This document shows, in pieces, positions 1 through 7,996 of a stretch of 64,000 nucleotides of DNA. Both the position numbers and the translations under genes were made by a program. The DNA is from Sphingomonas arvum. GTDB taxonomy: Bacteria; Pseudomonadota; Alphaproteobacteria; Sphingomonadales; Sphingomonadaceae. Location: the NCBI RefSeq assembly GCF_026013565.1, contig NZ_JAPDOB010000002.1, positions 558,001 to 622,000 on the forward strand. Reading direction: 5' to 3'. Under the pieces are notes generated by a model. It did not search any database. It saw nothing but the letters and a program-made list of their open reading frames with translations, and had not been told where the DNA came from. Each line of letters starts with the position of its first letter. Position 1 is the stretch's first letter.

Positions 1-114
1 TCGGCCAAGGCTGTCGAGCTTGATCTGGTCGGGGCTCCAGCCCGGCGGCTTGGCGCAGGGTCCGGAAGAGAAATAGGGACGGGCAGGACGCACGTCCGGC
101 TTGGTGTTCGTCAC
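1..114 (-). CDS. serC: Phosphoserine aminotransferase, N-terminal fragment (cut by window edge)
   Basis: This is the first 38 codons of SerC, the PLP-dependent enzyme that makes phosphoserine in serine biosynthesis. The rest lies beyond the left edge. Read from a GTG at 114, the peptide contains RPYFSSGPCAKPPGW, which I recognise as the N-terminal signature of alphaproteobacterial SerC. An AAGGAG ribosome site (124-129 on this strand) sits about 9 bases before the GTG and fixes the start. That site is enclosed in a small hairpin, described with the leader. The identification rests on a short stretch but the motif is distinctive. Confidence 0.85.
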   Translation of the reverse strand, partial: MTNTKPDVRPARPYFSSGPCAKPPGWSPDQIKLDSLGR

Positions 115-506
115 GTTTGAACTCTCCTTACAGAGAGCGCGCGCCGCGTTGGGACGGCGTGGCCCGACGCCGGGTGTAACGGCTCGATGCCGCGGCGCAA
201 GCTGGCTCGTGTCGAATCGAGCAGGCCGGTGAATAACTCGCGCCGGCAGGGAACCTTTTTCCACGTCCTTGCTGCGACTGGGCTCGGTTCGTCGCCCTTC
301 GCCCGCAACTCGTCCCGGAGCGGGCAGCAATAGGTTGAATTGCTTAACCAACGGCGGTCTTTTCTCCCCGTCAGCACGGCCGTTGGGCAAATCGGGCGTG
401 TGGGCAACGGGGCTGGGGAGCTCCTTGTGGTGGACAAAACGAAGCGGGCGCGGCGCCTTGGTGCCGCCTTGCCCGCTCCGGAATGAGGTTTGGGAGCGAC
501 TACCCG
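115..506. other. Divergent intergenic region, serC leader and M23 peptidase upstream region
   Basis: This 392-base region has no credible gene. On the serC (minus) side three small hairpins crowd the leader: CTCTC/GAGAG at 122-137, which encloses the AAGGAG site; CGCCG/CGGCG at 142-159; and GGCGT/ACGCC at 156-171. The last two share bases 156-159 and cannot form together. On the plus side a strong hairpin (GCGGGC-GCGGC paired with GCCGC-GCCCGC) covers 444-476, just before the peptidase start. A cis-regulatory RNA motif upstream of serC is known in Alphaproteobacteria. Whether this leader is a member cannot be told by eye. Confidence 0.5.
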
Positions 507-1541
507 ATGGCTTATGCACTGACCGCGCCGACCGGCCTTCTGCGAAGCCGTGACCTGTTCGTCCATGATGGCGCACGGCTCCGCCGCATCCGCCTGTCGG
601 TTCCGGTTCAGGCTCTCTTCCTGGCGCTCGCTGTCGCCCTTGTCTGCTGGTCCGCGTTCGCCGCCACTCGCCTCCTCTCCGCCGCAACGCCGGCCCCGAC
701 CGGCCTGGAAGCGCGCGCCCGCCTCCTCGAACAGCGCCAGGCCCTGATCGAAGCCATGCTGGTCGGCGAGAAGGTCGACCCGGCCTTGCTCGCCGCCGCT
801 GCCCGCACCGCGGCCGCGCAGGCCGGCCCGCTCGCCCGCCTCGAGAGCAATCAGGTCGAGCAGGCGGCGCTGGTCGCCAAGGCGCTGGACGTCCGCTATC
901 AGGTCACCGCCGAGGAGCTGGCGAAGCTCGGCCTCACCCCCGCCAAGGTCGGCGGCGTCGGCGGCCCGCTTGACCCCGCGAGCAGCGCCGACCCGACGTT
1001 CAAGGCCCTGTTCAACAGCTGGAAGCGGCTCGACACTCTGCAGGACGGCGTGTTCGCCGTGCCCAGCGACAAGCCGGTCCGCACCGCCGCCTTCACGTCC
1101 AGCTACGGCGTGCGCTCCGACCCATTCCAGGGCCGCGCGGCAATGCACGCTGGTATCGACCTCGCCGGCCCGGTGGGCACACCGATCTACGCCACGGCCG
1201 ATGGCACGGTCAGCACCGCGGGCTGGAACAGCGGCGGCTACGGCAACCTCATCAAGATCGACCATGGCCGCGGCATCGAGACGCGCTTCGGCCACCTGTC
1301 GGCCATCATGGTCCGCGAAGGTCAGCGCGTGCACCGCGGCGACCTCATCGCCAAGATGGGCTCGACCGGTCGCTCCACGGGCAGCCACCTGCACTATGAA
1401 GTGCGGATCGACGGTCGGGCCGTGAACCCGATCCCGTTCATGAAGTCGACCGACTACATCCTCGCCCTGCGCGGCCATCAGGCCGGCTCGTCGATGGACC
1501 AGGTCGCACTCGGCGGTCCGGCCCTGCGCGCCGCCAAGTAA
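507..1541 (+). CDS. M23 family metallopeptidase (LytM-type), membrane-anchored
   Basis: A 344-residue zinc endopeptidase of the LytM/M23 family, expected to cut peptidoglycan cross-links or to regulate such enzymes. There is one N-terminal membrane segment at about residues 32-55, then a helical linker, then the C-terminal M23 domain. The zinc/catalytic residues look intact: H214 and D218 (HAGID) and H294-L-H296 (HLHYE). I chose ATG 507 because a GGGAG site (492-496) precedes it at good spacing; an ATG at 483 in the same frame is less well served. It is divergent from serC and followed 37 bases later by the Fe-S carrier gene. Confidence 0.9.
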   Translation: MAYALTAPTGLLRSRDLFVHDGARLRRIRLSVPVQALFLALAVALVCWSAFAATRLLSAATPAPTGLEARARLLEQRQALIEAMLVGEKVDPALLAAAARTAAAQAGPLARLESNQVEQAALVAKALDVRYQVTAEELAKLGLTPAKVGGVGGPLDPASSADPTFKALFNSWKRLDTLQDGVFAVPSDKPVRTAAFTSSYGVRSDPFQGRAAMHAGIDLAGPVGTPIYATADGTVSTAGWNSGGYGNLIKIDHGRGIETRFGHLSAIMVREGQRVHRGDLIAKMGSTGRSTGSHLHYEVRIDGRAVNPIPFMKSTDYILALRGHQAGSSMDQVALGGPALRAAK

Positions 1542-1578
1542 GCTTGGCGAAGGGGCCCTTGGCTCCTATCTCGCCTCC

Positions 1579-1905
1579 GTGACACAGCTTACCCTTACTC
1601 CGTCCGCCGCCCGCCGCGTGGCCTGGATCGCCGATCGCCAGGGCAAGCCGGCCGTGCTCCGCCTGGCCGTGGATGGCGGCGGCTGTGCTGGTTTCTCCTA
1701 CAAGTTCGGCTTGGCCGACGGCATCGACGCCGACGATGCGGTTGCGGAAACGGACGGCGTGAAGCTGGTGGTCGACAGCGTCAGCCTCGGCCTGCTCGAC
1801 GGCAGCCAGGTCGATTTCGTCGAGGACCTCGGCGGCTCGGCCTTCAAGGTCCAGAATCCCAACGCCGCCAGTGGTTGCGGTTGCGGGTCTTCCTTCTCGG
1901 TCTGA
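1579..1905 (+). CDS. A-type iron-sulfur cluster carrier (HesB/IscA/ErpA family)
   Basis: A 108-residue protein of the HesB/IscA family, which holds Fe-S clusters and passes them to target enzymes in the cytoplasm. The three conserved cysteines are present: C36 in GGGCAGF, and C100 and C102 in the C-terminal GCGCG. Length is typical of the family. The start is a GTG. It stands alone, without isc or suf partners in the window, so whether it is the ErpA, IscA or SufA equivalent is not decided by context. Confidence 0.9.
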   Translation: MTQLTLTPSAARRVAWIADRQGKPAVLRLAVDGGGCAGFSYKFGLADGIDADDAVAETDGVKLVVDSVSLGLLDGSQVDFVEDLGGSAFKVQNPNAASGCGCGSSFSV

Positions 1906-1926
1906 TCTGCGGCTAGGTGGCGGCCC

Positions 1927-2700
1927 ATGAAGATCGCCACCTTCAACATCAACGGTATCCGCGCCCGCCTCCCGCGCCTGCTCGAATGGTTGGAGCGCGA
2001 GGCCCCCGATGTCGCCTGCCTGCAGGAGCTCAAGTGCGCCGACGAAGCGCTCCCCATCGCCGACATCGAGGCGGCCGGCTATGGCGCGGTGTGGCATGGG
2101 CAGAAGGGCTTCAATGGAGTTGCGGTCCTGACCCGCGGCCGCTCGCCCGACCTGCGCCGCATCGGCCTACCCGGCGACCCCGACGACAGCCACAGCCGCT
2201 ACATCGAGGTGGAGGTGGGCGACCTCGTGATTGCTTCGCTCTACCTGCCCAACGGCAATCCGATCGGCACTGACAAGTTCAGCTACAAGCTCCGCTGGAT
2301 GGACCGCCTGCGCGCCCACGCGGCTGAGCTGCTTGGGGACGAACGGCCGGTGGTCCTCGCCGGCGACTACAATGTCGTGGCGGAAGACCGCGATGTCTGG
2401 TCAGCCAGCCGGATGGCCGGGGATGCCCTGCTCCAGCCGGAAACGCGCGCGGCCTGGCGCCGGCTGCTCTACCAGGGCTGGACGGACGCGCTGCGCGCGC
2501 TGCATCCCACGCAGGACAAGCTCTACACCTTCTGGGACTATACGGCCGGCTGCTGGCAGCGTGACGCCGGCTTTCGCATCGACCACCTGCTGCTCAGTCC
2601 GACCGCGGCCGACCGGCTGCAGGCCGCCGGGGTGGACCGCTGGGCCCGCGGCGAGGAGAAAGCGTCCGACCACGCGCCGACCTGGATCGTCCTCGATTGA
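1927..2700 (+). CDS. xth: Exodeoxyribonuclease III / AP endonuclease
   Basis: A 257-residue member of the exonuclease III (Xth/ExoA) family that cleaves DNA at abasic sites and trims 3' ends during base-excision repair. Family motifs are visible in order: NINGIRARL (7-15), LQELK near 36-40 with the metal-binding Glu, GDYN around 146, FRIDHLLL, and the C-terminal SDHAP with catalytic His249. Length is standard. It starts 21 bases after the Fe-S carrier and may be co-transcribed with it. Confidence 0.93.
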   Translation: MKIATFNINGIRARLPRLLEWLEREAPDVACLQELKCADEALPIADIEAAGYGAVWHGQKGFNGVAVLTRGRSPDLRRIGLPGDPDDSHSRYIEVEVGDLVIASLYLPNGNPIGTDKFSYKLRWMDRLRAHAAELLGDERPVVLAGDYNVVAEDRDVWSASRMAGDALLQPETRAAWRRLLYQGWTDALRALHPTQDKLYTFWDYTAGCWQRDAGFRIDHLLLSPTAADRLQAAGVDRWARGEEKASDHAPTWIVLD

Positions 2701-2780
2701 AGACAAGAAGGTGAAGCCGGCGGCAACCATCGCCGGAAACTCTCCGTTATTGACAGTTGGGCTAGGGTGGCGGCGGACCG

Positions 2781-3029
2781 ATGGACCCCACGAGCATTCT
2801 TGAACGCCGGCCGCGCCATGCGGTGCGGCTGACCGCCACCGTTCGCGTGGCCGACGGCGCCTGCCTACGGGCGCCGGTCAGCGACCTGTCGCTTAACGGC
2901 TGTTGCCTCGGCATCGAACTGCCTATCGGCGAGGGGTTGGAACTGGAACTGCCCGAACTCGAGAAATTGCGCGGGCAGGTTCGCTGGTCGGTGAACGGGC
3001 GCAGCGGAATCCGCTTCGCCGCCGCCTAG
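2781..3029 (+). CDS. Single-domain PilZ protein (c-di-GMP binding)
   Basis: An 82-residue stand-alone PilZ domain. The two c-di-GMP contact motifs are present: an Arg-rich N-terminal RRPRHAVR (9-16) and DLSLNG (35-40, the D/NxSxxG motif). It therefore probably binds cyclic di-GMP and acts as a small effector, with an unknown partner. Its 3' end overlaps the 3' end of the convergent Tam41-like gene by 4 bases. Confidence 0.85.
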   Translation: MDPTSILERRPRHAVRLTATVRVADGACLRAPVSDLSLNGCCLGIELPIGEGLELELPELEKLRGQVRWSVNGRSGIRFAAA

Positions 3030-3898
3030 CGTATAGCCTTGCTCCGCAGCAGCCGCGGCGCCAAGGTCAGCGCGGCCAGCAGTGGCCAGCGCCGCTGCCA
3101 CGGCCGCAGCTGGATGTCCGTTCCCGCGTGCCGATTGATCTTCCAGGCGATGTAATCCGCGCCCCCGGCGAAGGTCGCGCTGGCCTTGGCCAAGCGCAGC
3201 ACGGACAGGGCCTTGCCCTCGATCTTGCGCCGCCGCCAGCTCGAATGGCGCCGCCGTCCTTCCGCCCGCGCGGCAGCCAGGGCCGGCCCGGTGAAGCGGC
3301 GGTAGCGGTCGGGATCGGCGTCGACGACCGAGCCGCCCTTGTGCTTGCGCTCCGCCCGCAGTTCGGCGCCATAGGTCAGCGCGAAAGCGCCGCGCCACAG
3401 GTCCAACTCCGACTGCTCGTTCGGTAGTTCGGCCAGCGCGGCGGACAGCAGGGTAGGGGCGGCCCGTGCCACGGACGCGATCGCCCGGCCTTCCGCCGCC
3501 AGGTCGGACGACCACACCAGCCGGGCCGGCTGCGCAAACCGCGCCCACACGGACGGGTTGCGGGTCTCCGGCCCGTTCAGCCGATGAAAGTCGGCCTCGC
3601 TAAGCACGGCGTATTTCGCGCGCAGCCCGCCATGCTCGATCAGGAACACGTTAGGCGGGATCAGCCGGTTGGCGGCGGCCATCCACCGCTTGTCGTAGGC
3701 CGCGCGGTAATCCGACACGATCAGGTAGAAATCGAGCATAAGCCCGTCGAGCTGCCGCTCGCGCAGGCACGATCCGTAGAACAGCACCGCGCGGCTCGCC
3801 GGTCCGTGCTTGGCCGCGACCGCGGCGGCGAGCTCGCGCACCCGCGGATCGACCGGCTCGGTGAGCTCGGCCCTGACCAGATCGCGCAGCTGGCTCAA
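3026..3898 (-). CDS. Tam41/Mmp37-like nucleotidyltransferase, possible CDP-diacylglycerol synthase
   Basis: A 290-residue protein with a nucleotidyltransferase-type N-terminus: FYGSCLRER (40-48), then MLDFYLIVSDY (54-64), then ANRLIPPN and a segment reading LRAKYAVLS. The GS motif, the MLDF strand and the later AKY(A/G)V element follow the order I know from Tam41/Mmp37, the mitochondrial CDP-DAG synthase. That assignment is recognition by eye, not a search. Its start overlaps the stop of an upstream lipid kinase by 4 bases (ATGA), so the two are translationally coupled; kinase then cytidylyltransferase would turn diacylglycerol into CDP-DAG. The C-terminal 100 residues are very basic. It could instead be an unrelated nucleotidyltransferase. 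Confidence 0.6.
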   Translation of the reverse strand: MSQLRDLVRAELTEPVDPRVRELAAAVAAKHGPASRAVLFYGSCLRERQLDGLMLDFYLIVSDYRAAYDKRWMAAANRLIPPNVFLIEHGGLRAKYAVLSEADFHRLNGPETRNPSVWARFAQPARLVWSSDLAAEGRAIASVARAAPTLLSAALAELPNEQSELDLWRGAFALTYGAELRAERKHKGGSVVDADPDRYRRFTGPALAAARAEGRRRHSSWRRRKIEGKALSVLRLAKASATFAGGADYIAWKINRHAGTDIQLRPWQRRWPLLAALTLAPRLLRSKAIR

Positions 3899-4866
3899 GC
3901 GGCGAGGCGCACGAACGACAGCGGCGTCGCGCGCGTAAGAAAGATTGGGCGGCCAGTACGGGCTTCGAACGTCTCGCCATCCAGGATCACGCTCGACCGC
4001 TCGCCTTCGATCGAGATCTCGTCCGCATCCTCGACATGGACGCCGTTGAACTCGGTCCGCTGTCCGGCCCAGCCGGCAAGGACGCGCAAGCCGCGCAGCA
4101 TGGAAGCGGGCTTCTGCTCAATCGCGATCATCTTCAGCCGCCCGCCAGTGCCCGGGCGTAGCTCGCTGCCGAGCAGCAGCTTCTCCAACGTGGTCACCGC
4201 CAGTACGGCGAAGCGACCGCTGATCTTGCCATCCTTCGCAACCGACACCTGCAGCGGCGCCGGCTCGGGCGGCAGGAACTTCGCCTTCCAGCCCAGCAGC
4301 CCGCGCAGCAGCACGGCCACGGCGGTGATCGCATGACTAAGACCGTTTGGAAGACCCAGCGGATAGATGCGGTTGCGGCAATAGAGCATGGTGTCGGCCA
4401 GCCCCGCGCCGCCCAGAAACATGCCGATCACCGGCCGCTGCTCCTGCGCACCGCACCGCAGCGCGATCAGCTCCCGTGCCACCAGATGCTCTGACAAGTC
4501 GCTCCGGGCGATCTCCAGCAGGCGCGACAGCGCCGTCACCGGGTCGCCCTGCGCCCCAAGGTCCAGGGCAATAAGATTGGTCTTGCCGTTGGGCAGCACT
4601 GCCACGGGCGGAATATCCGTGCCGAAGTGCCCGCCATTGTGCAGTTCGGTCAGGGCGGCCTGGACCGTACCATCGCCGCCGTTGATCACCAGCAGCCGAG
4701 GCCGGATCTGAGCGAGGGTGCGCATCGCCTCGCCGATCTGGCTGGCCTGCTCCACCTCGTAATGAAAGATATCCGGATGCTCGGCGCAAAAGGCACGGAT
4801 GCGCGGCAGCTTGCTGACGTTACCGGTCGACTTGGGGTTCGACAGCAGCGCGATGCGAACGGGCAT
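3895..4866 (-). CDS. Diacylglycerol kinase family lipid kinase
   Basis: A 323-residue member of the DAGK/sphingosine-kinase/YegS catalytic family, which phosphorylates a lipid hydroxyl with ATP. The N-terminal nucleotide-binding part carries SNPKSTGN (9-16) and the signature GGDGTV (63-68); a glycine-rich LGGAGLAD follows in the middle. I chose ATG 4866 (MPVRIALLSNPKS) because family members begin there; an in-frame ATG at 4932 would add 22 unconvincing residues. It overlaps the downstream Tam41-like gene by 4 bases. The lipid substrate (diacylglycerol or a sphingoid base) cannot be told from sequence. Confidence 0.85.
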   Translation of the reverse strand: MPVRIALLSNPKSTGNVSKLPRIRAFCAEHPDIFHYEVEQASQIGEAMRTLAQIRPRLLVINGGDGTVQAALTELHNGGHFGTDIPPVAVLPNGKTNLIALDLGAQGDPVTALSRLLEIARSDLSEHLVARELIALRCGAQEQRPVIGMFLGGAGLADTMLYCRNRIYPLGLPNGLSHAITAVAVLLRGLLGWKAKFLPPEPAPLQVSVAKDGKISGRFAVLAVTTLEKLLLGSELRPGTGGRLKMIAIEQKPASMLRGLRVLAGWAGQRTEFNGVHVEDADEISIEGERSSVILDGETFEARTGRPIFLTRATPLSFVRLAA

Positions 4867-5056
4867 GGTCAAGCCTGCCCCCGCCACGGCGCATTGCGTC
4901 GTCCGCCAGGGCATTGCCGCCCGGCGTTCCAACTCCAGCTACCCTTTGTCGCATGATCCATTATAAGGTGGCGTTCAGACCGAGCCGGGAATAGCCCCAG
5001 CCTCCTTTGTTCTTCTTCGCCGCTCATTGCGGCCAAATCATGGTGTCCGGGCCCCA

Positions 5057-6277
5057 GTGCGCAGCTTGTCGCTGATCGACCGCTACATCGCCCGCTCGGT
5101 GGCCGTGCCGCTGCTCGGCACGCTGCTGCTCGCCGCCATGCTGCTGGTGCTCGACAAGATGCTCCGGCTGTTCGACTTCGTGGTCAACGCCGGCGGTCCG
5201 GTCAGCGTGGTGTGGCGCATGCTCGCCAACCTGCTGCCCGAATATTTCGCGCTCGGCATTCCCATCGGGCTAATGCTCGGCATCCTGCTCGCTTTCCGCA
5301 AACTTGCGACCAGTTCGGAACTGGACGCGCTGCGCGGCATCGGCGCCGGCTTTGGCCGCTTGCTCCGCGTGCCCTACGGCTACGCAGTCGCGCTGATGCT
5401 GTTGAACCTGTTCATTGTCGGTTGGCTGCAGCCTTGGACCCACTACGGCTACGAACGACTGCGCTTCGACCTGCGCTCCGGCGCACTGGGCGCCAGCCTT
5501 AAGGTCGGCGAGTTCAACACCCTGTCGCGCAGGTTCACGCTGCGGATCGACAAGTCGGAACGCAAGGGGACCCAGCTCCACGGCATCTTTGTCCAGGTCG
5601 ATGACAAGTCCGGCAACAACATCGTGGCGACGGCGGAACATGGCCGCTTCTTGGCCACGGACGACCCCGACGTGATCCTGTTCCGGCTCGACCGCGGCCG
5701 CCTGATCCAGGACAGCCCCAAGTTCACCACGCCGCGGACGCTTGCGTTCGAAAGCTACGACTTGCCGATCAACTTGCCTAAAGTGGACAGCTTCCGCGCC
5801 CGCGGCACGGCAGGAGACGAGGTCGACGAGAAGACCCTGCCGGAGCTGCTCACCAACGCTTATGGCGGCGGCGCCAGGGGAGAAGCGCAGCTCGCCGCCC
5901 GCGCCAACCTCCACTTCCGCCTGGTTGAAGTGGCGATGATGCTGCTCCTGCCGCTGCTGGCGGTTGCGCTGGCGGTTCCGCCCAAGCGCAGCGGCTCGGC
6001 GCTCGGCATCTTCATCGGCATCGTGATGGTGGTCGCCTACCACAAGATCAATCAATGGGCGGAAGCCACTGGTTCGCGCGGCAGCCTGGTGCCCGAAATC
6101 GCGCTGTGGCTGCCCTTCCTGCTGTTCGCCGTGCTGATCGTGTGGATGTACTGGACCTTGTCCCGTAAGCCGGGTGGCCAGCCGATCGGCGCGCTTGAAC
6201 GGGCCTTTGCAAGGACCGGCGCGGCCATCCGCCGCCTGCTGCCGCAATTCGGGCGCGAGGCGGAAGCGGGCGCATGA
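5057..6277 (+). CDS. lptF: LPS export permease LptF
   Basis: A YjgP/YjgQ-family inner-membrane permease of about 406 residues. With LptG it forms the membrane channel of the LptB2FG transporter that extracts lipopolysaccharide from the inner membrane. It shows the family layout: N-terminal LIDRYIARSV, three membrane helices, a periplasmic beta-jellyroll region (about 140-270), then three more helices. I prefer GTG 5057; a TTG at 5027 would also be possible. Its stop overlaps the start of lptG by 4 bases, so the two subunits are coupled. Confidence 0.92.
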   Translation: MRSLSLIDRYIARSVAVPLLGTLLLAAMLLVLDKMLRLFDFVVNAGGPVSVVWRMLANLLPEYFALGIPIGLMLGILLAFRKLATSSELDALRGIGAGFGRLLRVPYGYAVALMLLNLFIVGWLQPWTHYGYERLRFDLRSGALGASLKVGEFNTLSRRFTLRIDKSERKGTQLHGIFVQVDDKSGNNIVATAEHGRFLATDDPDVILFRLDRGRLIQDSPKFTTPRTLAFESYDLPINLPKVDSFRARGTAGDEVDEKTLPELLTNAYGGGARGEAQLAARANLHFRLVEVAMMLLLPLLAVALAVPPKRSGSALGIFIGIVMVVAYHKINQWAEATGSRGSLVPEIALWLPFLLFAVLIVWMYWTLSRKPGGQPIGALERAFARTGAAIRRLLPQFGREAEAGA

Positions 6278-7371
6278 TCAACTTCGACTTCTTCCCCTCG
6301 CGCCGGCTCGCCTGGTACACCGCCAAGCTGTTCCTCACGCGCGGCCTCGCCGTCATGTTCAGCCTCAGCCTGGTGCTGATGATGCTCAACCTGCTGAGCG
6401 AAAGCGGCAAGATCCTCGCCGTTCCGGGCAACGACAATGCCGACGTCTGGCACTACGTTGCCCTGCGCCTCCCGCAGATTGTCTCGTTCGCCTTCCCGTT
6501 CTCCTTCCTGCTCGGCACCCTGATCGTCTTCGTCACCCTCAACCAGAACAGCGAGATTATCGCGATGAAGGCGGCGGGCATGTCCGCGCACCAGCTGATC
6601 GCCCCGCTGATCTTGACCAGCCTTCTGCTGGCCGGCGTCAGCTTCGCCTTCAACGAAGGGGTCGTGACCAAGGCCAGCCGAGAATTGAGCGCGTGGGAGG
6701 GCAACGACTATCGGCCGGTGCCACCGGACAAGGCGGTGGTCAGCAACGTTTGGATCACCGCCGGCGACGACATGGTGCGCTCACGCCTGGTGATCGGACG
6801 CGGCGCGGCCACCCAGCTCGACCGGGTCACCATTTACGAGCGCCGAGCCAATGCGGTCACCCGGATCATCGACGCCGAGCATGCTGTGCAGGACGCAGGC
6901 GCCTGGCAGTTGCAGCGGGTGCGGGTATATGATGGAGCGATGAATTTCGTGCGGCGCGTGCCAACGTTGCGGGCGCTGGACGGGGTTGACCCGGGCCGCT
7001 TCACTTTGGCTAAGGTCGATCCGGAAGCGAAGAGCTTTTTTGCGCTCCGCCGGTCACTAGCCGAGCTACAAGCGGCAGGCCGCCAGACCGACGAGGTTGA
7101 GACCGGCCTGTGGCACAAGGTCTCCGAGCCGCTTTCAACTCTGCTGATGCCCCTGCTCGCTGCCGTCGCCGCCTTCGGCCTCGCGCGCTCGGGTAAGGTG
7201 TTGGTCCGTGCGGCGCTCGGCATGGGACTCGGCTTCACCTATTTCGTCGCCGACAACTTCAGCCTGGCGATGGGCAACGTCGGAGCTTACCCGCCATTGC
7301 TTGCCGCATGGGCGCCGTTCCTCCTGTTTCTGCTGATCGGCGAAACCGTGCTGGTCCGCTCCGAGGAGTAA
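6274..7371 (+). CDS. lptG: LPS export permease LptG
   Basis: The second YjgP/YjgQ permease (365 residues), partner of LptF in the LptB2FG complex. It starts with the same RLAWYTAKLFL-type helix, has a central periplasmic domain, and ends with three helices. It overlaps lptF by 4 bases. The order lptF-lptG is the usual one. The ATPase lptB and the rest of the Lpt bridge are not in the window. A DsbA-like gene follows after 4 bases and is probably in the same transcript; LptD folding depends on disulfide chemistry, which may explain the pairing, though that is inference. Confidence 0.92.
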   Translation: MINFDFFPSRRLAWYTAKLFLTRGLAVMFSLSLVLMMLNLLSESGKILAVPGNDNADVWHYVALRLPQIVSFAFPFSFLLGTLIVFVTLNQNSEIIAMKAAGMSAHQLIAPLILTSLLLAGVSFAFNEGVVTKASRELSAWEGNDYRPVPPDKAVVSNVWITAGDDMVRSRLVIGRGAATQLDRVTIYERRANAVTRIIDAEHAVQDAGAWQLQRVRVYDGAMNFVRRVPTLRALDGVDPGRFTLAKVDPEAKSFFALRRSLAELQAAGRQTDEVETGLWHKVSEPLSTLLMPLLAAVAAFGLARSGKVLVRAALGMGLGFTYFVADNFSLAMGNVGAYPPLLAAWAPFLLFLLIGETVLVRSEE

Positions 7372-7375
7372 GCTT

Positions 7376-7993
7376 GTGATCCTGACGCTGTTTGCCACTG
7401 CTGCCACGGTTTCCATGCCCGTTGCGGCCACCCCCACGGGGTGGGTGATCGGCAGCCCCAAGGCGCGGCAGTCGCTGGTCGAGTACGGCTCACTCAATTG
7501 TGGCCATTGTGCTGCCTTCAGCCGCGAGGCGACGCCAACCCTGATGGCCGCGGTCAAGGCCGGCCGCCTGCGGTTCGAGTACCGCCCGTTCCTGATCTTC
7601 CCGCACGACATCGCCGCGACCTTGATCGCCCGCTGCGTGCCGGTGTCGCGCCGCTTCAAGTTCGTGGAGCAATATTATGCGAACACCGCCACTTTCACCG
7701 AGAAGCTGCGAACGGCGGACGAGGCGACGCTCAACGCTGCAAAGGCGAAGGGCGAGGGCGACTACAACCGCGCGGTGGTGTCGGCTACCGGCATGAAGCC
7801 ACTCGCCGCGCGCTTCGGATTGACCGGTGCCGCAGTTGACCGCTGCGTCGCGGACCCCACGGGCACCGCCTGGCTCGACAGCGCCTACCAGAAGGCGCAG
7901 GCAGCCGGTATCAGCGGCACCCCGACTTTCTTCCTCAATGGCACGCGAGTGCAGTTCGGCAGCCTGGAAGAGGTCAAGGCCGCATTGAAGTAA
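7376..7993 (+). CDS. DsbA-like thioredoxin-fold protein, secreted
   Basis: A 205-residue thioredoxin-fold protein. A short hydrophobic signal peptide (about residues 1-18, ending VAATP) sends it to the periplasm. The active site is C42-G-H-C45, followed by the helical insert typical of the DsbA/Thioredoxin_4 group, and a cis-Pro region SGTPTFFLNG near 182-191. It should oxidise or isomerise protein disulfides. The start is a GTG 4 bases after the lptG stop, which makes it the last gene of the lptFG operon. Confidence 0.87.
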   Translation: MILTLFATAATVSMPVAATPTGWVIGSPKARQSLVEYGSLNCGHCAAFSREATPTLMAAVKAGRLRFEYRPFLIFPHDIAATLIARCVPVSRRFKFVEQYYANTATFTEKLRTADEATLNAAKAKGEGDYNRAVVSATGMKPLAARFGLTGAAVDRCVADPTGTAWLDSAYQKAQAAGISGTPTFFLNGTRVQFGSLEEVKAALK

Positions 7994-7996
7994 GCG

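Noticed and set aside
111-1478. A long minus-strand frame across the M23 gene
   Set aside because: It is the complement of the peptidase plus intergenic DNA; the M23 motifs are intact on the plus strand.
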